64,000 nt of DNA from Acanthopleura granulata. Lineage: Eukaryota > Mollusca > Polyplacophora > Chitonida > Chitonidae. This document shows positions 35,901 to 46,045 of the stretch, piece after piece; positions within the stretch are counted from its first letter, which is position 1, and every line of letters begins with the position of its first letter. The stretch spans positions 11,764,765-11,828,764 of the forward strand of contig JABBOT010000004.1 of assembly GCA_016165875.1 (NCBI GenBank). The letters run 5' to 3'. Both the position numbers and the translations under genes were made by a program. Below the pieces are notes generated by a model. That model was not told the DNA's origin. It ran no database searches and saw nothing but the letters and a program-made list of their open reading frames with translations.

Positions 35901-38900
35901 GTGTGTGGCATACTTGGCTGTCACGTTGATGACTTTATATGGGGAGGCGCCTGTGACTTTGAGCACAGCACAGTCCCCATTATTAAATCTTGTTTCAGTG
36001 TCGGCCGTGAAGAAGAAAAGGACTTCTCACATGTAGGCATAGAAATATCTTCCTCAGAGTCATGTATAAAGTTGGAGCAAAAGGACTACCTGAAGAATTT
36101 ATAGCCCGTTCCTATTACCAGGTCGAGGATGCTGGAGCCTCAGTCACCACTGATTAAAACAGAAATGGATGCCTACAGATCTAAAGTGGGACAGATACTT
36201 TGGATCGCACAACAAACTCGACCAGATGTCTTGTTTGATGCCTCTGATTTGGCGGCCTCGCAAAAGAATGCAACTCTCCAAAACTTGGCCAATCTGAATA
36301 AGGTTATACGAAAACTTAAATCTTAAGATGTGACATTGAAATTCCAGGGCCTAGATGATCAACAACCCCTAGAGTTGGTTGTATTAAGTGATGCATCCTT
36401 GGCAAACTTACCAGACGGTGGAACGCAGGGGGGACACATCATTCTCCTGAGAGATGGAACCGGCCATATTTCGACCTTATCCGGGCAATCTAAAAAGATT
36501 TGCCGTATCATGGAAAGCACGCTTGCTGGTGAAACTCTGGCGTTAGCTGAAGGTGTGGATAATGCTATTTATTTGGCTACATTATACTCGGAACTAACTA
36601 CTGGACAGCCTCACCAAAGTGGGCTACCCGTCTTGTGCCTCACAGACAATAAATCCCTCCATGATGCAGTATACTCAAGGAAGTTTGTGGCCAACAAAAG
36701 ACTGCGACTGGAGATTAGTGGTCTTAAAGAAATGATTGAGCGAAATCTAATAAAAGAAGTGAGATGGATCCCGACTAAAACACAGCTGGCTGATTGCCTC
36801 ACCAAAAAAGGTGCCTCGTGATTGAGCTTACTTAAGGCCTTAAATGACGGAATGTGGTGTATGTAATTCACATCTACAGGACAGGAGTGATGGGATTTGT
36901 GGACTGAGAACAGGCTTGTTGAGATTCATGGATTGGGAATTGTAGTGCTATGATTCTGGAGGACACCTGGCGATGTTACTTTATACAAATTGTCAAGATC
37001 TCTAAAATTTTGACCACATTTAATTTATTTTTATAAAGGCTAATTTCTGTGTAATTTGGTTTGGTGATTATTGTTGGTTTTCATATGTCAAGCATTGGTG
37101 TATTACTTGACCTAGGACTCTAATGATAAACTGACTGAACCTACGATGGAAATAATTGCATGAACATTCCGCGGCTTTCTTTCTTTCCCCTATCGTTAAA
37201 CAGTGGAAGACAGTGTTTAATCTTTTAAACAGTGGGGAAGTTGTTAACTCACTTTATACAGTCGTGTGTGTCTGTTAATAGTGGTATTACTTCTGTGCCT
37301 CCAGGGAAGGGAGAGGGACTTCCGGGGAAAAGGGCGGGAAAACAAAGGTGTAATGCGAGAGCGCAATAAAGATTGTTGGAGTGTCAACTGAGAGTGTCGG
37401 TCATCTATGTGATAGTTAATTTACATTTAAAATGACACCCTTTTAAACAAAACTGGGCATATTACAGAAAACCATGTCGTGACATATTCAACCAATAATC
37501 TTATTCTACAAAATTCATCCAATCAAATTGCATGCACAAACTGTAATAAAAGTAACCAACAGAAAAAAGCATAAAAATGAAAAGAAATCATTTGGAACTG
37601 AACCACAGACTGCCTGGAATCATATACAATAGGTCTAGTACTAGAGATCAACATAGAGAAAACTGTCCGATTTTCAGCTCATAGCTGATAAGGAAAGACA
37701 GAAGAACAGAAGAATGAATGGGCTGCCAGGAACCATGTACAATAGGTCTAGTACTACAGACCAACATAGCGAAAATTCACCTTTAATCTACAGCTCACAG
37801 CCAATAACAAAACACAGAAAGTAAACAATGCTGAAAAGTTTGGCCTGACATCCGCTAAAGTGGACGAGCTTCGAAGGCTTTCCACAAACTGCTCACTGCA
37901 GAGGATATCCTGACACAGTTTCCCGGTGTACAAATGACGACCCAGGACAGGACTTCATGTTATCTTGCACAAACCACCCATGTTAAGTAAATGGCAAATT
38001 TTTGTACAGTTTTCTGGCAACAACTTGAAAACTACTTCAGGTAGACAAAATCTGGGCACATTTTTTGACTGCTCACGTTAACTTACATGTAAACTGTCAC
38101 CTTTTTTCTCACAAAAATTGGGTAAATTGGTAAAAACAAAGTCATATGCATATATATCAAAAAACAAAGCAACACATGTTTTTGAACTGGTGTCAAAGAT
38201 TATACATGCACATTTCGAGGATATTCCATTTAGCCGTTTTTGAGTTTAAAACAGATTTGCAACTCATTCCTAGAGGGCCACCAAACCATGTGATCTGTTA
38301 TACCAGATTTTTAACCTGCATCAGTTCACACCTGATCACATTTTATTGCGAATTTTCACTCTTTTCCATTGAGCCATTTACCTGGAAGTGTATCAGGAAG
38401 TCTTGAAGAAAAATAAAAAGAAGAAGAAGAATCAATACAGATGTCAGGGACAGTGATGCCTTGCTTCAAACCAGTAGGGCCTGTATCTGCATATCAAACT
38501 ATGTCGGGTAGCATGTTCAGAAGACTCAAATTCAAAATCATTGCTTTCACATGACATCGCTTTTGGTTCCGGTTATTTGCCCACACACTGTATTCTTTTT
38601 CTGACCAAATAAAACAAAGGCAACAGTTGTTACGCAAACTTTCAGGTCTACAGGACTGAGGGTTCTGAAGAAAATGCCTCTCAAAAGTTTTCCGATCAAC
38701 CCAATGTGGTAGCTAGATCACTAGACCTAGGACACCCAAACTTTTACTCAAGAAAGACAGTCCTCAGGCCTACAACCTACCTAAATATCACGCATTTCTG
38801 ATTTTGTATTTTAGCTGCAATTTGGCAATGCACTACTTCCACTTTACTGATATCATCTGCTTATGTAAAATTTGTCTCTATGCCTTGGGATGATGTTGGG

Positions 38901-41900
38901 CCTTAAGATTGCATCTCTAGCTTCACTGGTTACAGAGATATACCCACTTTCGTTTTGATTTTCCAAAATTTGGACACCTGGAATCAGCATCTAATACTGC
39001 ATCAGGTAGGAATGTCTGTGGGACATCAACTGTACAAGTGTAGAAATTACGAACAGAAAACAAGTGTTTTGGTCACATGACAAATTCACCCAATAGTGAG
39101 CATGTACAATTTTCAAGGCAGAAAGTTCTCTCTATGACCCTGAACATATCCAGGCTTTGTGCAACTGCATTTTAAATTTCATTGCAATTGCATTAGTCAT
39201 TCTGGAGAAGAGGTGTTTTAAAGCTTTTCACCAAGTCATGAGATCCAAAGTTTCCAGAAGCTTAGGTGCAAAACTTCAGGTCTGTTACTAAAACATGCTA
39301 TAGTTTCAAAACCGTGCAAATTGCCGTTTTCTCTAGAAACGCTGGTCAAAATTGTGCAGAATAATAATAAAAATAATAACGAACGAAAATAATTTCGTTT
39401 CGAATTTCAGGCCTGAAAGGCTTGAACCCCTAATACAAATCCTGAAAATTTCAACAGTGTATCGCCCTGACAGGTCGATCCCCTAACAAGCCACCAGACA
39501 TCATTCGATGATGGATGAATGATATCAAATATGTAACGCTAGAGCAATAATCAAGGCATGTGCTATTCAGATTTTTCCATGAGGCATCTAACATGCCAAC
39601 AGTGGAAAGTCAAGGTTTTACCTTCATATCTTCCTCTGTAGTGCCATCATCTTTAACCGAGACATCATTAGAATTCCCATCACTTTCACCTCCAGAGTTC
39701 AAAAGGTCATTCAAATATTCCTTGTCAACTTTCTCCATTGCAGCTTGAAAATCATTCTCAAAACCCTGAAGAAAGGCAATAAACATAAACTGAATGAATA
39801 TAAATAAATTTCAGAGCAAAGGTTTGGACACACTGCAAAGAATTACTCAACTGCAACATCATATTTACGAGCTAAGGTATTAATATATTATGCACTTAAT
39901 TCATGTAGTTACTGTAGGTCAGAGAATATTTAAAAAGTAACCAAGTTATGTTCTGACACAAAAAGTATGCACATTGGTAATCAATCACTCTCACTGCATG
40001 ATGGGTAGTTTTCCCCAGAGTATCCAGCTTCACTAAGAACTAAAACTTTCAAAACAATGGGTATGCTCAGTTCAATATAACCATACCTTATTAACTTCAG
40101 GTTCAAAAGCCTCCAGTTTCTTTAACCGCATGTAGGCTTCAAAGTCTGATTCCGCAAACAACCGAATTGGTTCATTCCTCTCTCTCAACCGTCTGATAAC
40201 CTATGAAACCCAAATACAAGTAGACAAATTTGGATCAAAACAGACAACAGGACATAGAGTCAAGTCTTTATCACCTGAAATAACTTCACAATTTTAGTTA
40301 CTGGTACACACATACCACAGTGAAAAACATATAAATGTAATTTAAAAAATTGCCCACCTCTTTTCTTGGAAGTTGAGCAAATTTCTCCTCTTCCTCTTTC
40401 TTCATATTCTCTGCTGTTTTTTCAGTGGTTTCCTCTTCTTTACTGCTCTGATAATGTCAAGAAATTTGAAAAAAAAGAAAGTGCTTGGATTTCAAGTTAA
40501 TGTTAAAGATGTAATAATGACTAAAAACAAGTTGTTTACAATGTGAAACAACTATGCTGTATTTGCAACAGAAATGAACTTGTGAAGAACTGATATGCAT
40601 GTGCTCAAGTATAATCACATCACAGAAATATAGCTGTCATGCACAGTAATTACGAGGACAGGCCTCATACGTACTGCACAATAACATTTAATTGCATAAG
40701 GATAAAGAAATGAAAAATAAACAGGACAAATCTGAAAAGGAATTGACGTGATTTGATAGCTGGACAGTCAGAAGTCATACACAGCAGGTCTAGTTCTACA
40801 GACAAGCACAGTGAAAAACAGAAAAAAGAGAGAAAATTCATGACAAAAATGCAAAGGAATCAACTGGATTTGAACCCTAGACATATACATTTTGATTTGA
40901 TAGCTGGACAGTCAGAAGTCATACACAGCAGGTCTAGTTCTACAGACAAGCACAGTGAAAAACAGAAAAAAGAGAGAAAATTCATGACAAAAATGCAAAG
41001 GAATCAACTGGATTTGAACCCTAGACATATACATTTGGTATAGTATTAGAGACCAACATATACAAAATTCCCCTTTGATCTTCAGATCATAGCCCACAGC
41101 AAAACACAGGGAGGTTTACTGTCGACATGGTGCTATCTCAATCTACCATTGACTTAACCCATGATAGGATTTCGTGTTGTCTTACACCAAGCTTCCATTT
41201 CAAGTAAATAGGAGATGATAGTGCAGTTTTTTGGACAATAAGTTGAAGATACTTCTAACAGACAAAATCTATGCATATTTTCGCACTCCTTATGTTAATT
41301 TACATTTCAAATGACACCTTGTTGAACAAATTTCGGCATATTAGAGAAAACCATGTAACAAGACATATTTAACCAATAATCTTGAGCTACAAAAACTCAT
41401 CCAATCAAATGGAATGCACAAACTGTAATAAAAAAAAAACAAACACAGAAAAAAAGGAGAAAATAGCATAAAAAGATTCAATGGAATCAATTGGTTTTGA
41501 ACCTTAGACTGCCCAGACTCTTATACAATAAGTCTAGTACTGGAGACCATCATCGAAAAAATTCTCCTTTGATTTTCAGCTCACAGTCAATAAGGAAAGA
41601 TAGAAAAACAGAAGAACGAATGGGCTGCCAGAAACCATATACAACAGGTCTAGTACAAGAGACCAGCAGAGCGAAAATTCACCTTAAATCTTTAGCACAC
41701 AGCCGATAACAAAACACAGAAAGTAAACAATGTTGGAAAGTTTGCCCTAACGGCCACTCAAGTGGACAAGCTTCAAAACCCTTCAACAGACTGCTCCATA
41801 TGCCGAAGATATCGAGATGACGCTTTCTCCAGTGCCCAACTGACTTGACCCAGAACAGGATATCATGTCATCTTCCACAAACCTCCCATGTTATGTAAAT

Positions 41901-44900
41901 GGCACATTTTTGTACAATGTGAGTTATCTAGCAATAACCTGAAAACTACTTCTGGTAGACAAAATCTAAGCACATTTTTACACTGCTCATGTTAACTTAC
42001 ATGTGAATCGACACCTTTTTTTAACCATAATTGAGCAAATTGAAGCAAACTGGTGAATACAACATCACCTGACATCCAGGGCTTATTTGCATAAATATCA
42101 AAAAGCAAAGCAACATATGTTTTTTATGTATGCAAATTTCGAGGATATTTTATTCAGCCGTTTTTGAGAAGAAGCTTAAAATAGGTTTTGCACTTATTCC
42201 AATATGGCCGTCAACGCACACGGTCTGTTATACCAGGTATTTAACATGCATTAGTTCACACCTGATCACATACTATCACCAAGTTTCACTTTTATTCACT
42301 GAGCCGTTTTGCCCACAAGTGCACAAGAAAGGGAGAAGAAAAATGAAAACAAAAAGAAGAATAATAATAAAAATCTGGTGATCTGGAAAAAAAATTCAAA
42401 AGGGTATTGCCCTGAAAGGCCAATCCCCTAAATATGCATTTTACTGTCTTAAAGTGTAACACTAAAATTACTTACTGTACTTGGTGATGCCGGGTCGTAG
42501 ATGAATCTTTGTTGCTTTTTCCAATATTCTTCTTCCTGCTTCTTAGCTAGATCCCCTCGTTTAAAAAACTTTTTATCAGGAGCCTGTAGAAATAAAATCA
42601 CAGTGAATCATAAATAATTTAACAGAAATCTCAAAATCAAATCTCAACATTCAAATACTTCTATTAGTTTTTCTTACATCATAAATATAAAACATTACAT
42701 ATATATTTATGAAATACATAAAACATGTATCAGCAGAATTCCTATCACAGTGCACATCTCAAGCATGATACGTTATCAAGTTATTTCATTATTTATATTT
42801 ATTAAATTGGTGTTTTCACGCAGTGCTCAAGAACCTTAAACTTATACAATGGCGACCAGAGCCCAGCTTATCTCTCCAAACCCATGTTCTCCTTTAAACT
42901 TGGAAGATTACGGCTTTACTCAACAGCAAGAGCATCAAAATTCTGGCAAATTTGTACTCTGACATCTGCATTCACATCTTTTATTGTACTATACTGATAT
43001 TTATGGAACACAAACTTCGCATGGACATGTCCAACAGAAGTGTAGTATTTAAGATGACTAGCAGGAAGTCTGATGGGTGTGTCTTGATTTATTTCTTTGA
43101 TGTTCCAAACAAGAGCTCATATTTATTATAAGCATGAGTTGGTTCATCAATGATTTGTTTTCACAAAGCTACTACATGTGTGTCTTCACAATAGTGTTCA
43201 GTGTGGATGACACGGTGTTGATACCTTAAAACGTCTATTAATGCTCATTACCACTCCAGCTATCTAGGCCACAACCCTCTTTACATAGCATGGATGCCTT
43301 CAAATAAGGCATCATGTCAGGCAAATGTTCACTCGCAACACCATGTTAGCTGAAAGCTAGCAGACCTATTCTTAGCTCCAATTCTATCTCCACAATTCCA
43401 CTGACCATTAGAAAATAACCCAAATATTTGGTATGGACCAAAAGGCTTGCTCTGAATTACCTCTCTATTAACTCAACCTCAGCTATGTATGACATAATGT
43501 GATATTACTTTTTGAGGTGTGAAACTAGGAGAAATGGGACCTGCCAAAGTAGGCAAATGTGGTATGTAGGCTACCTCACGGTAGTGGCACCTGCTTTCTA
43601 AGCAACAGAATAGAGATAAAACATGACATCAGTCACTGAGAGTCGCAGAAATCCCCAAAGATCTAAAATTAAGTTGAGGACGAAGTTTTCACATATATCT
43701 CCTTACTCCTAAGTAGGTGCCATTTAAATGGGCGAGTTATGAAAAGGAAGGTAATTTAGTCCAGCCCTATTCCTTAAGTCATCTAAAGTGTAGAAATGCC
43801 AAATCCCGCAATGTTAAACCATCCTTAAACAGTATTTTATTTATTTATTTAATTGAATGGTGTTTTACACCGTACTCAAGAATATTGCACTTATATGACA
43901 GTGGCCAGCATTATGGTGGGAGGAAACCGGACCTTTCCACGTACAGCTGGAAAGGAAGCCAGCGGAACATGGACGAACTCCCAACTACCACACTGGGGTC
44001 GTCACGCGGCAGTGGCATGCTGACCTCTTAAATAGTAAGCCAACCCTTTAAACATAGGAGTTTATATTTTGAATTCAAACTTTTCACAAGTTCTGGCAAA
44101 GTATGAGCTGGCTGTTTGAAAGACAGACCACTCACCATGAAATCTAGTGGCCAGAATAACCCCCCCTTATATGTGAAGGCCAAAAACAAATAAAAAATTG
44201 AACTTCTCATCATACAGTCCTGTGATCTGAAATTCAATTTTGTCTTGAATTCTGTCTTGCAAATCAGAGTGACTATTATCCCATAATGCACCTCGCTTAA
44301 GTGTTGTATACAAGACCTCACTTCAACACATTGCACATGTAGGTTTTGGCCTATTTACCCTGAGGTTACCTCACTTCAACACATTGCATATGTAGGTTTT
44401 GGCCTATTTATCCAGAGGTTACCATCTCCAAATACGGCATGCTGTTGTTGTGTATTGGAATATTAGTCGCTGTAATGTGCAAGACTAGTTGTCTAGCCGA
44501 ATTGTGTCTATTATGGGAAAAAATAAAGGTGGACTGGGTATATCTTGTTTTGGACGAGATAGCGTGGGGGCTCCCACACCCAACAACAGCAACAGCATTG
44601 TTAACCTGTGTAAAAGTCACGGTGATTCGCGCGAACCCGCACCTTATCTCGTCCAAAACCAGCAAGATCTCTAGAGACTTCTGCAATGCCGATTCAGCTT
44701 ATTGCTAAAGATGTACTAAAGTTCTATTTGATTTCAGAAAAACTGTCTTAAGCCAGGTAAATCTAACATTGGAAAGCTTACTTCCATCATGCTCTTTCCT
44801 TTGAATACCAGTGTAATGTGGAACTTTTTAAACGTGAATAAAATTAAGATATTTATCACTACGGACCTCCATGCAAACACGCTTAAGGCAATACGAGTTA

Positions 44901-45066
44901 TACAGACGCCAATTTTCGATACACGGACCTGCCGTATTTGACAAGTTTCTTCGACACAGTCAAACATACAACACATAACATACGCAGAATTCTAAATACT
45001 TACCACCACTTCACACTGCTCCATCTGTTTTCTTTTTCTCGCTATTTCTGCTTTCAAAATGTCCAT
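29998..45066 (-). CDS. PRPF18: Pre-mRNA-splicing factor 18
   Basis: There are ten exons, all phase 0: 45066-45004, 42583-42476, 40447-40358, 40200-40087, 39765-39622, 31683-31615, 31375-31235, 30928-30857, 30632-30477 and 30078-29998. They give 345 aa, close to the ~342 aa of the vertebrate protein. The start [14 protein letters not shown] is the family N-terminus. Residues 88-113 ([15 protein letters not shown]) form the PRP4-like splicing-factor motif. Residues 197-345 form the conserved Prp18 helical domain, with the invariant loop [16 protein letters not shown] in exon 9. The protein acts in the second catalytic step of splicing within the spliceosome, with Slu7 in yeast. Residues 126-173 are an acidic linker, which is the variable part of the family. 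Intron 5 carries a Ty1/copia insertion in antisense orientation. Donors of exons 5, 6 and 8 (GTAAAA, GTTAGA, GTTTGT) are weak but are fixed by homology. Confidence 0.97.
31950..32485. repeat. Interspersed repeat copy A, left part
   Basis: This is about 60-75% similar by eye to 40620-41305: the same succession of motifs (GTCTAG..AGAGACC, AAAACACA, GTCGACA, TTGTCTTACAC, CTTCCA) in the same order. It is interrupted at 32486 by the copia element and resumes at 37418. Confidence 0.7.
32486..32666 (+). repeat. 5' LTR of the copia element
   Basis: It begins TGTTAACTCACTTCATACAG and ends GTGATAGTTTAACA, matching 37242-37417 with about seven substitutions. Its copy of the downstream AATAAA has decayed to AATGAA. 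Confidence 0.85.
32668..32678 (+). other. Primer-binding site, tRNA-iMet
   Basis: TGGTAGCAGAG, directly after the 5' LTR, is complementary to the 3' end of animal initiator-Met tRNA (…CUCUGCUACCA). This is the usual primer for copia elements. Confidence 0.8.
32693..33472 (+). pseudogene. copia gag
   Basis: A 259-codon frame begins at ATG 32693 just inside the element. Residues 1-~170 have the copia gag layout: an early F-x-x-W-K segment, then a long helical region with WRRV and TWKNELE-type motifs. A nucleocapsid zinc knuckle follows, but it reads C-x2-C-x4-H-x4-A. The last cysteine is lost, so nucleic-acid binding would be impaired. The frame ends at TGA 33470-33472 and coding resumes in another frame at about 33493. 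Confidence 0.8.
33493..34257 (+). pseudogene. copia protease and integrase N-terminus
   Basis: The frame is open from 33493 to the stop at 34257. It carries the aspartic protease active site ([13 protein letters not shown]) near the start. The integrase zinc-binding region follows (LHKQFAHAS … [12 protein letters not shown] pattern). The first catalytic Asp of integrase is in TVAVDLQ near 34185. A frameshift near 34198 moves the rest of integrase to the next frame. Confidence 0.85.
34175..35026 (+). pseudogene. copia integrase core
   Basis: The frame continues the integrase catalytic core, with the second Asp in [12 protein letters not shown] and the Glu in [11 protein letters not shown]. 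This completes the D,D-35-E triad started in the previous frame. [16 protein letters not shown] C-terminal region ([11 protein letters not shown]) follows. The frame ends at 35026 and RT continues in the third frame. Confidence 0.85.
35001..36104 (+). pseudogene. copia reverse transcriptase
   Basis: The 367-codon frame starts with a Ser/Asp-rich linker, then RT from about residue 140: [20 protein letters not shown], the first catalytic Asp in [27 protein letters not shown], and the catalytic box [11 protein letters not shown] (a variant of YVDD). It ends at a TAG (36102-36104), and the same frame continues after it. Confidence 0.9.
36129..36821 (+). pseudogene. copia RT end and RNase H
   Basis: This is in the same frame as RT but broken by TAG at 36104 and TAA at 36324-36326. 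RNase H begins at about 36370 with LSDAS, followed by [11 protein letters not shown], the [10 protein letters not shown] motif and the terminal [11 protein letters not shown]. All four acidic positions of copia RNase H are visible. Confidence 0.88.
37231..37241 (+). other. Polypurine tract
   Basis: AGTGGGGAAG, immediately before the 3' LTR, is the expected primer for plus-strand synthesis. Confidence 0.65.
37242..37417 (+). repeat. 3' LTR of the copia element
   Basis: It begins TGTTAACTCACTTTATACAG and ends at GTGATAGTT. It includes AATAAA (in GCGCAATAAAGATTG), the likely element poly(A) signal. After it the older repeat resumes with AATTTACATTT. Confidence 0.85.
37418..39490. repeat. Interspersed repeat copy A, right part
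   Basis: The first ~1 kb (to 38435) follows copy B (41306-42375) motif for motif. The last ~90 bp (ATCGCCCTGACAGGTCGATCCCCTAA) matches the end of copy B at ~42405-42432. The ~950 bp between (38440-39400) are absent from copy B. No coding capacity is seen. Confidence 0.65.
40620..42432. repeat. Interspersed repeat copy B, lacking the copia insertion
   Basis: This is the homologue of copy A in PRPF18 intron 2. Around 41290-41330 it reads CTCCTTATGTTAATTTACAT, the uninterrupted target into which the copia element inserted in copy A. It contains the 144-bp tandem duplication. Confidence 0.7.
40751..41038. repeat. 144-bp tandem duplication, two nearly identical copies
   Basis: Copies 40751-40894 and 40895-41038 are identical except near the very end. 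It creates a spurious 96-codon repetitive frame. Confidence 0.95.
42786..42880 (-). mobile_element. SINE tail fragment, diverged
   Basis: This is a reverse-orientation copy of the same tail: an (ATTT)n run, then TTGGTGTTTTCACGCAGTGC, CAAGAACCTTAAACTTATAC and GGCGACCAGAG. It lies in PRPF18 intron 1. Confidence 0.5.
43838..44035 (-). mobile_element. SINE copy, 3' half
   Basis: In reverse orientation it shows TTTATTTATTTAATTGAATG, then GTGTTTTACACCGTACTCAAG, CCAGCATTATGGTGGGAGG and GGAAGCCAGC. These are the tail and body of the same SINE family as at 3236 and 22191. It lies in PRPF18 intron 1. Confidence 0.7.
44315..44420. repeat. 53-bp tandem duplication
   Basis: Copies 44315-44367 and 44368-44420 both begin ACCTCACTTCAACACATTGC and contain TGTAGGTTTTGGCCTATTTA, with three or four differences. 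Confidence 0.92.
44541..44669. mobile_element. Short inverted-repeat element (MITE-like)
   Basis: The left arm TATCTTGTTTTGGACGAGAT and the right arm (reverse complement ATCTTGCTGGTTTTGGACGAGATA) are the same sequence with a 4-nt gap, around ~85 bp of unrelated sequence. Confidence 0.5.
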
Positions 45067-45069
45067 GTT

Positions 45070-45750
45070 TTTGTGAATCCACAGAACCATACACAACAAC
45101 ACACCTGCTTTAATCCGACCTTGACCTCTGTTTTCTAGACATGACCTCGCCGGCTGGTGTGAAGATTGATTGATTTATTTAAGCAAAATAATGCTAAAAA
45201 GACGTGATTTCGGGTAGTTGCAGTATAAGGTATATCGACTACCGGAAATCGAGTCTTTTTAGCTTTATATTGTGTTAGCTTGCGAGAGCACCTATACATG
45301 TATCTCGCGAGATGGCTCCAATGCCTATTCGGCTTGTACGGAGGCGGATGAAGATCATACAGAAGGCCAAAAGAATACATAGAAAATAAAAATAATGTAA
45401 AATAAACAAATACAGAGCCAAGAAAAGAAAAATAGACTTAAAAAATAACAGTAATTAAGAAAAGATTTTAAAAATACATGAATAAGGGTTTACCAATATT
45501 TGTTTCATATTCCAATTTTAATAGTGGCTAAAACATGAACGTTAAATATTCTTGTATACGGCGTAATATTCCAAATAAATAAGGAAATATATTACGTTGA
45601 TGGTCCCTTGTTAAAATTTAGCCTTGGATTTGCATATGCGTGGGTACTGAATTACGCCAGTGAATGCCATGCCAAAAAAAAAAAAATTTTATATAGGTAA
45701 AATACTTATATAGGTTATTCTTGTAATTTACATTGCCTAACTGGCTGCAT
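45070..45750. other. PRPF18 5' flank
   Basis: This is upstream of the PRPF18 start codon. I see no TATA box, as expected for a housekeeping gene, and no coding sequence. Confidence 0.35.
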
Positions 45751-45751
45751 T

Positions 45752-46045
45752 TTGTATCATGCAGACATGGACAAGCATACTTTAATTCACTTTTACTTTA
45801 ATCTGGGGTTAAGTTATTCTCATATCCTCTGCTCTCTAGCTCATAAACACAGAATTGTTATATCTACGAGAACACTTAAGAGAATTTTGTCCTCACAAGG
45901 ATTATTCAGGAGGAAGTTTCATCCTACTGTTATTGGAGTTGCCCAGCTTATTGAGAGAAAAAAACACCAAGTGCCAGGCATCACAATGAGAAACTATGCC
46001 GCAAATACGAGGAAACTATCTCGTAATTGTAAGATCTATTTTTAA
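45752..46045 (+). pseudogene. Truncated transposon integrase-like N-terminal domain
   Basis: The 97-codon frame includes LIHFYFNLGLSYSHILCSLA, then HKHRIVISTRTLKRILSSQG and LFRRKF. I recognise this as the N-terminal helix-turn-helix region of a family of integrase-core (DDE) transposon proteins common in fish and marine invertebrates. There the next part is a Y/R-rich segment followed by the rve catalytic core. Here the similarity fades after IERKKHQVPG, the frame ends within ~25 residues, and no catalytic core follows. It is a 5' fragment, not a working gene. The family name is from memory of the motif and should be treated as likely rather than certain. Confidence 0.6.

Larger units (their letters stand above)
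32486..37417 (+). mobile_element. Ty1/copia LTR retrotransposon, inactive
   Basis: The element is about 4.9 kb with ~178-bp LTRs, an initiator-Met primer-binding site, and gag, protease, integrase, reverse transcriptase and RNase H in the copia order. The reading frame shifts at least three times (gag to protease, inside integrase, integrase to RT), and two stops interrupt the frame between RT and RNase H, so this copy cannot be autonomous. The LTRs differ at about seven of ~175 positions, indicating an insertion of intermediate age. The very short LTRs and RT sequence ([15 protein letters not shown]) resemble the GalEA-type invertebrate copia clade. It is antisense to its host PRPF18. Exact termini are ambiguous because the LTR start TGTTAAC resembles the target GTTAA. 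Confidence 0.92.

Noticed and set aside
35312..35911. 199-codon minus-strand frame
   Set aside because: Antisense of the copia reverse transcriptase.
40753..41043. 96-codon repetitive frame
   Set aside because: Created by the 144-bp tandem duplication inside a non-coding repeat.
44408..44708. Open frames on both strands
   Set aside because: They cross the inverted-repeat element and have no splice or family support.
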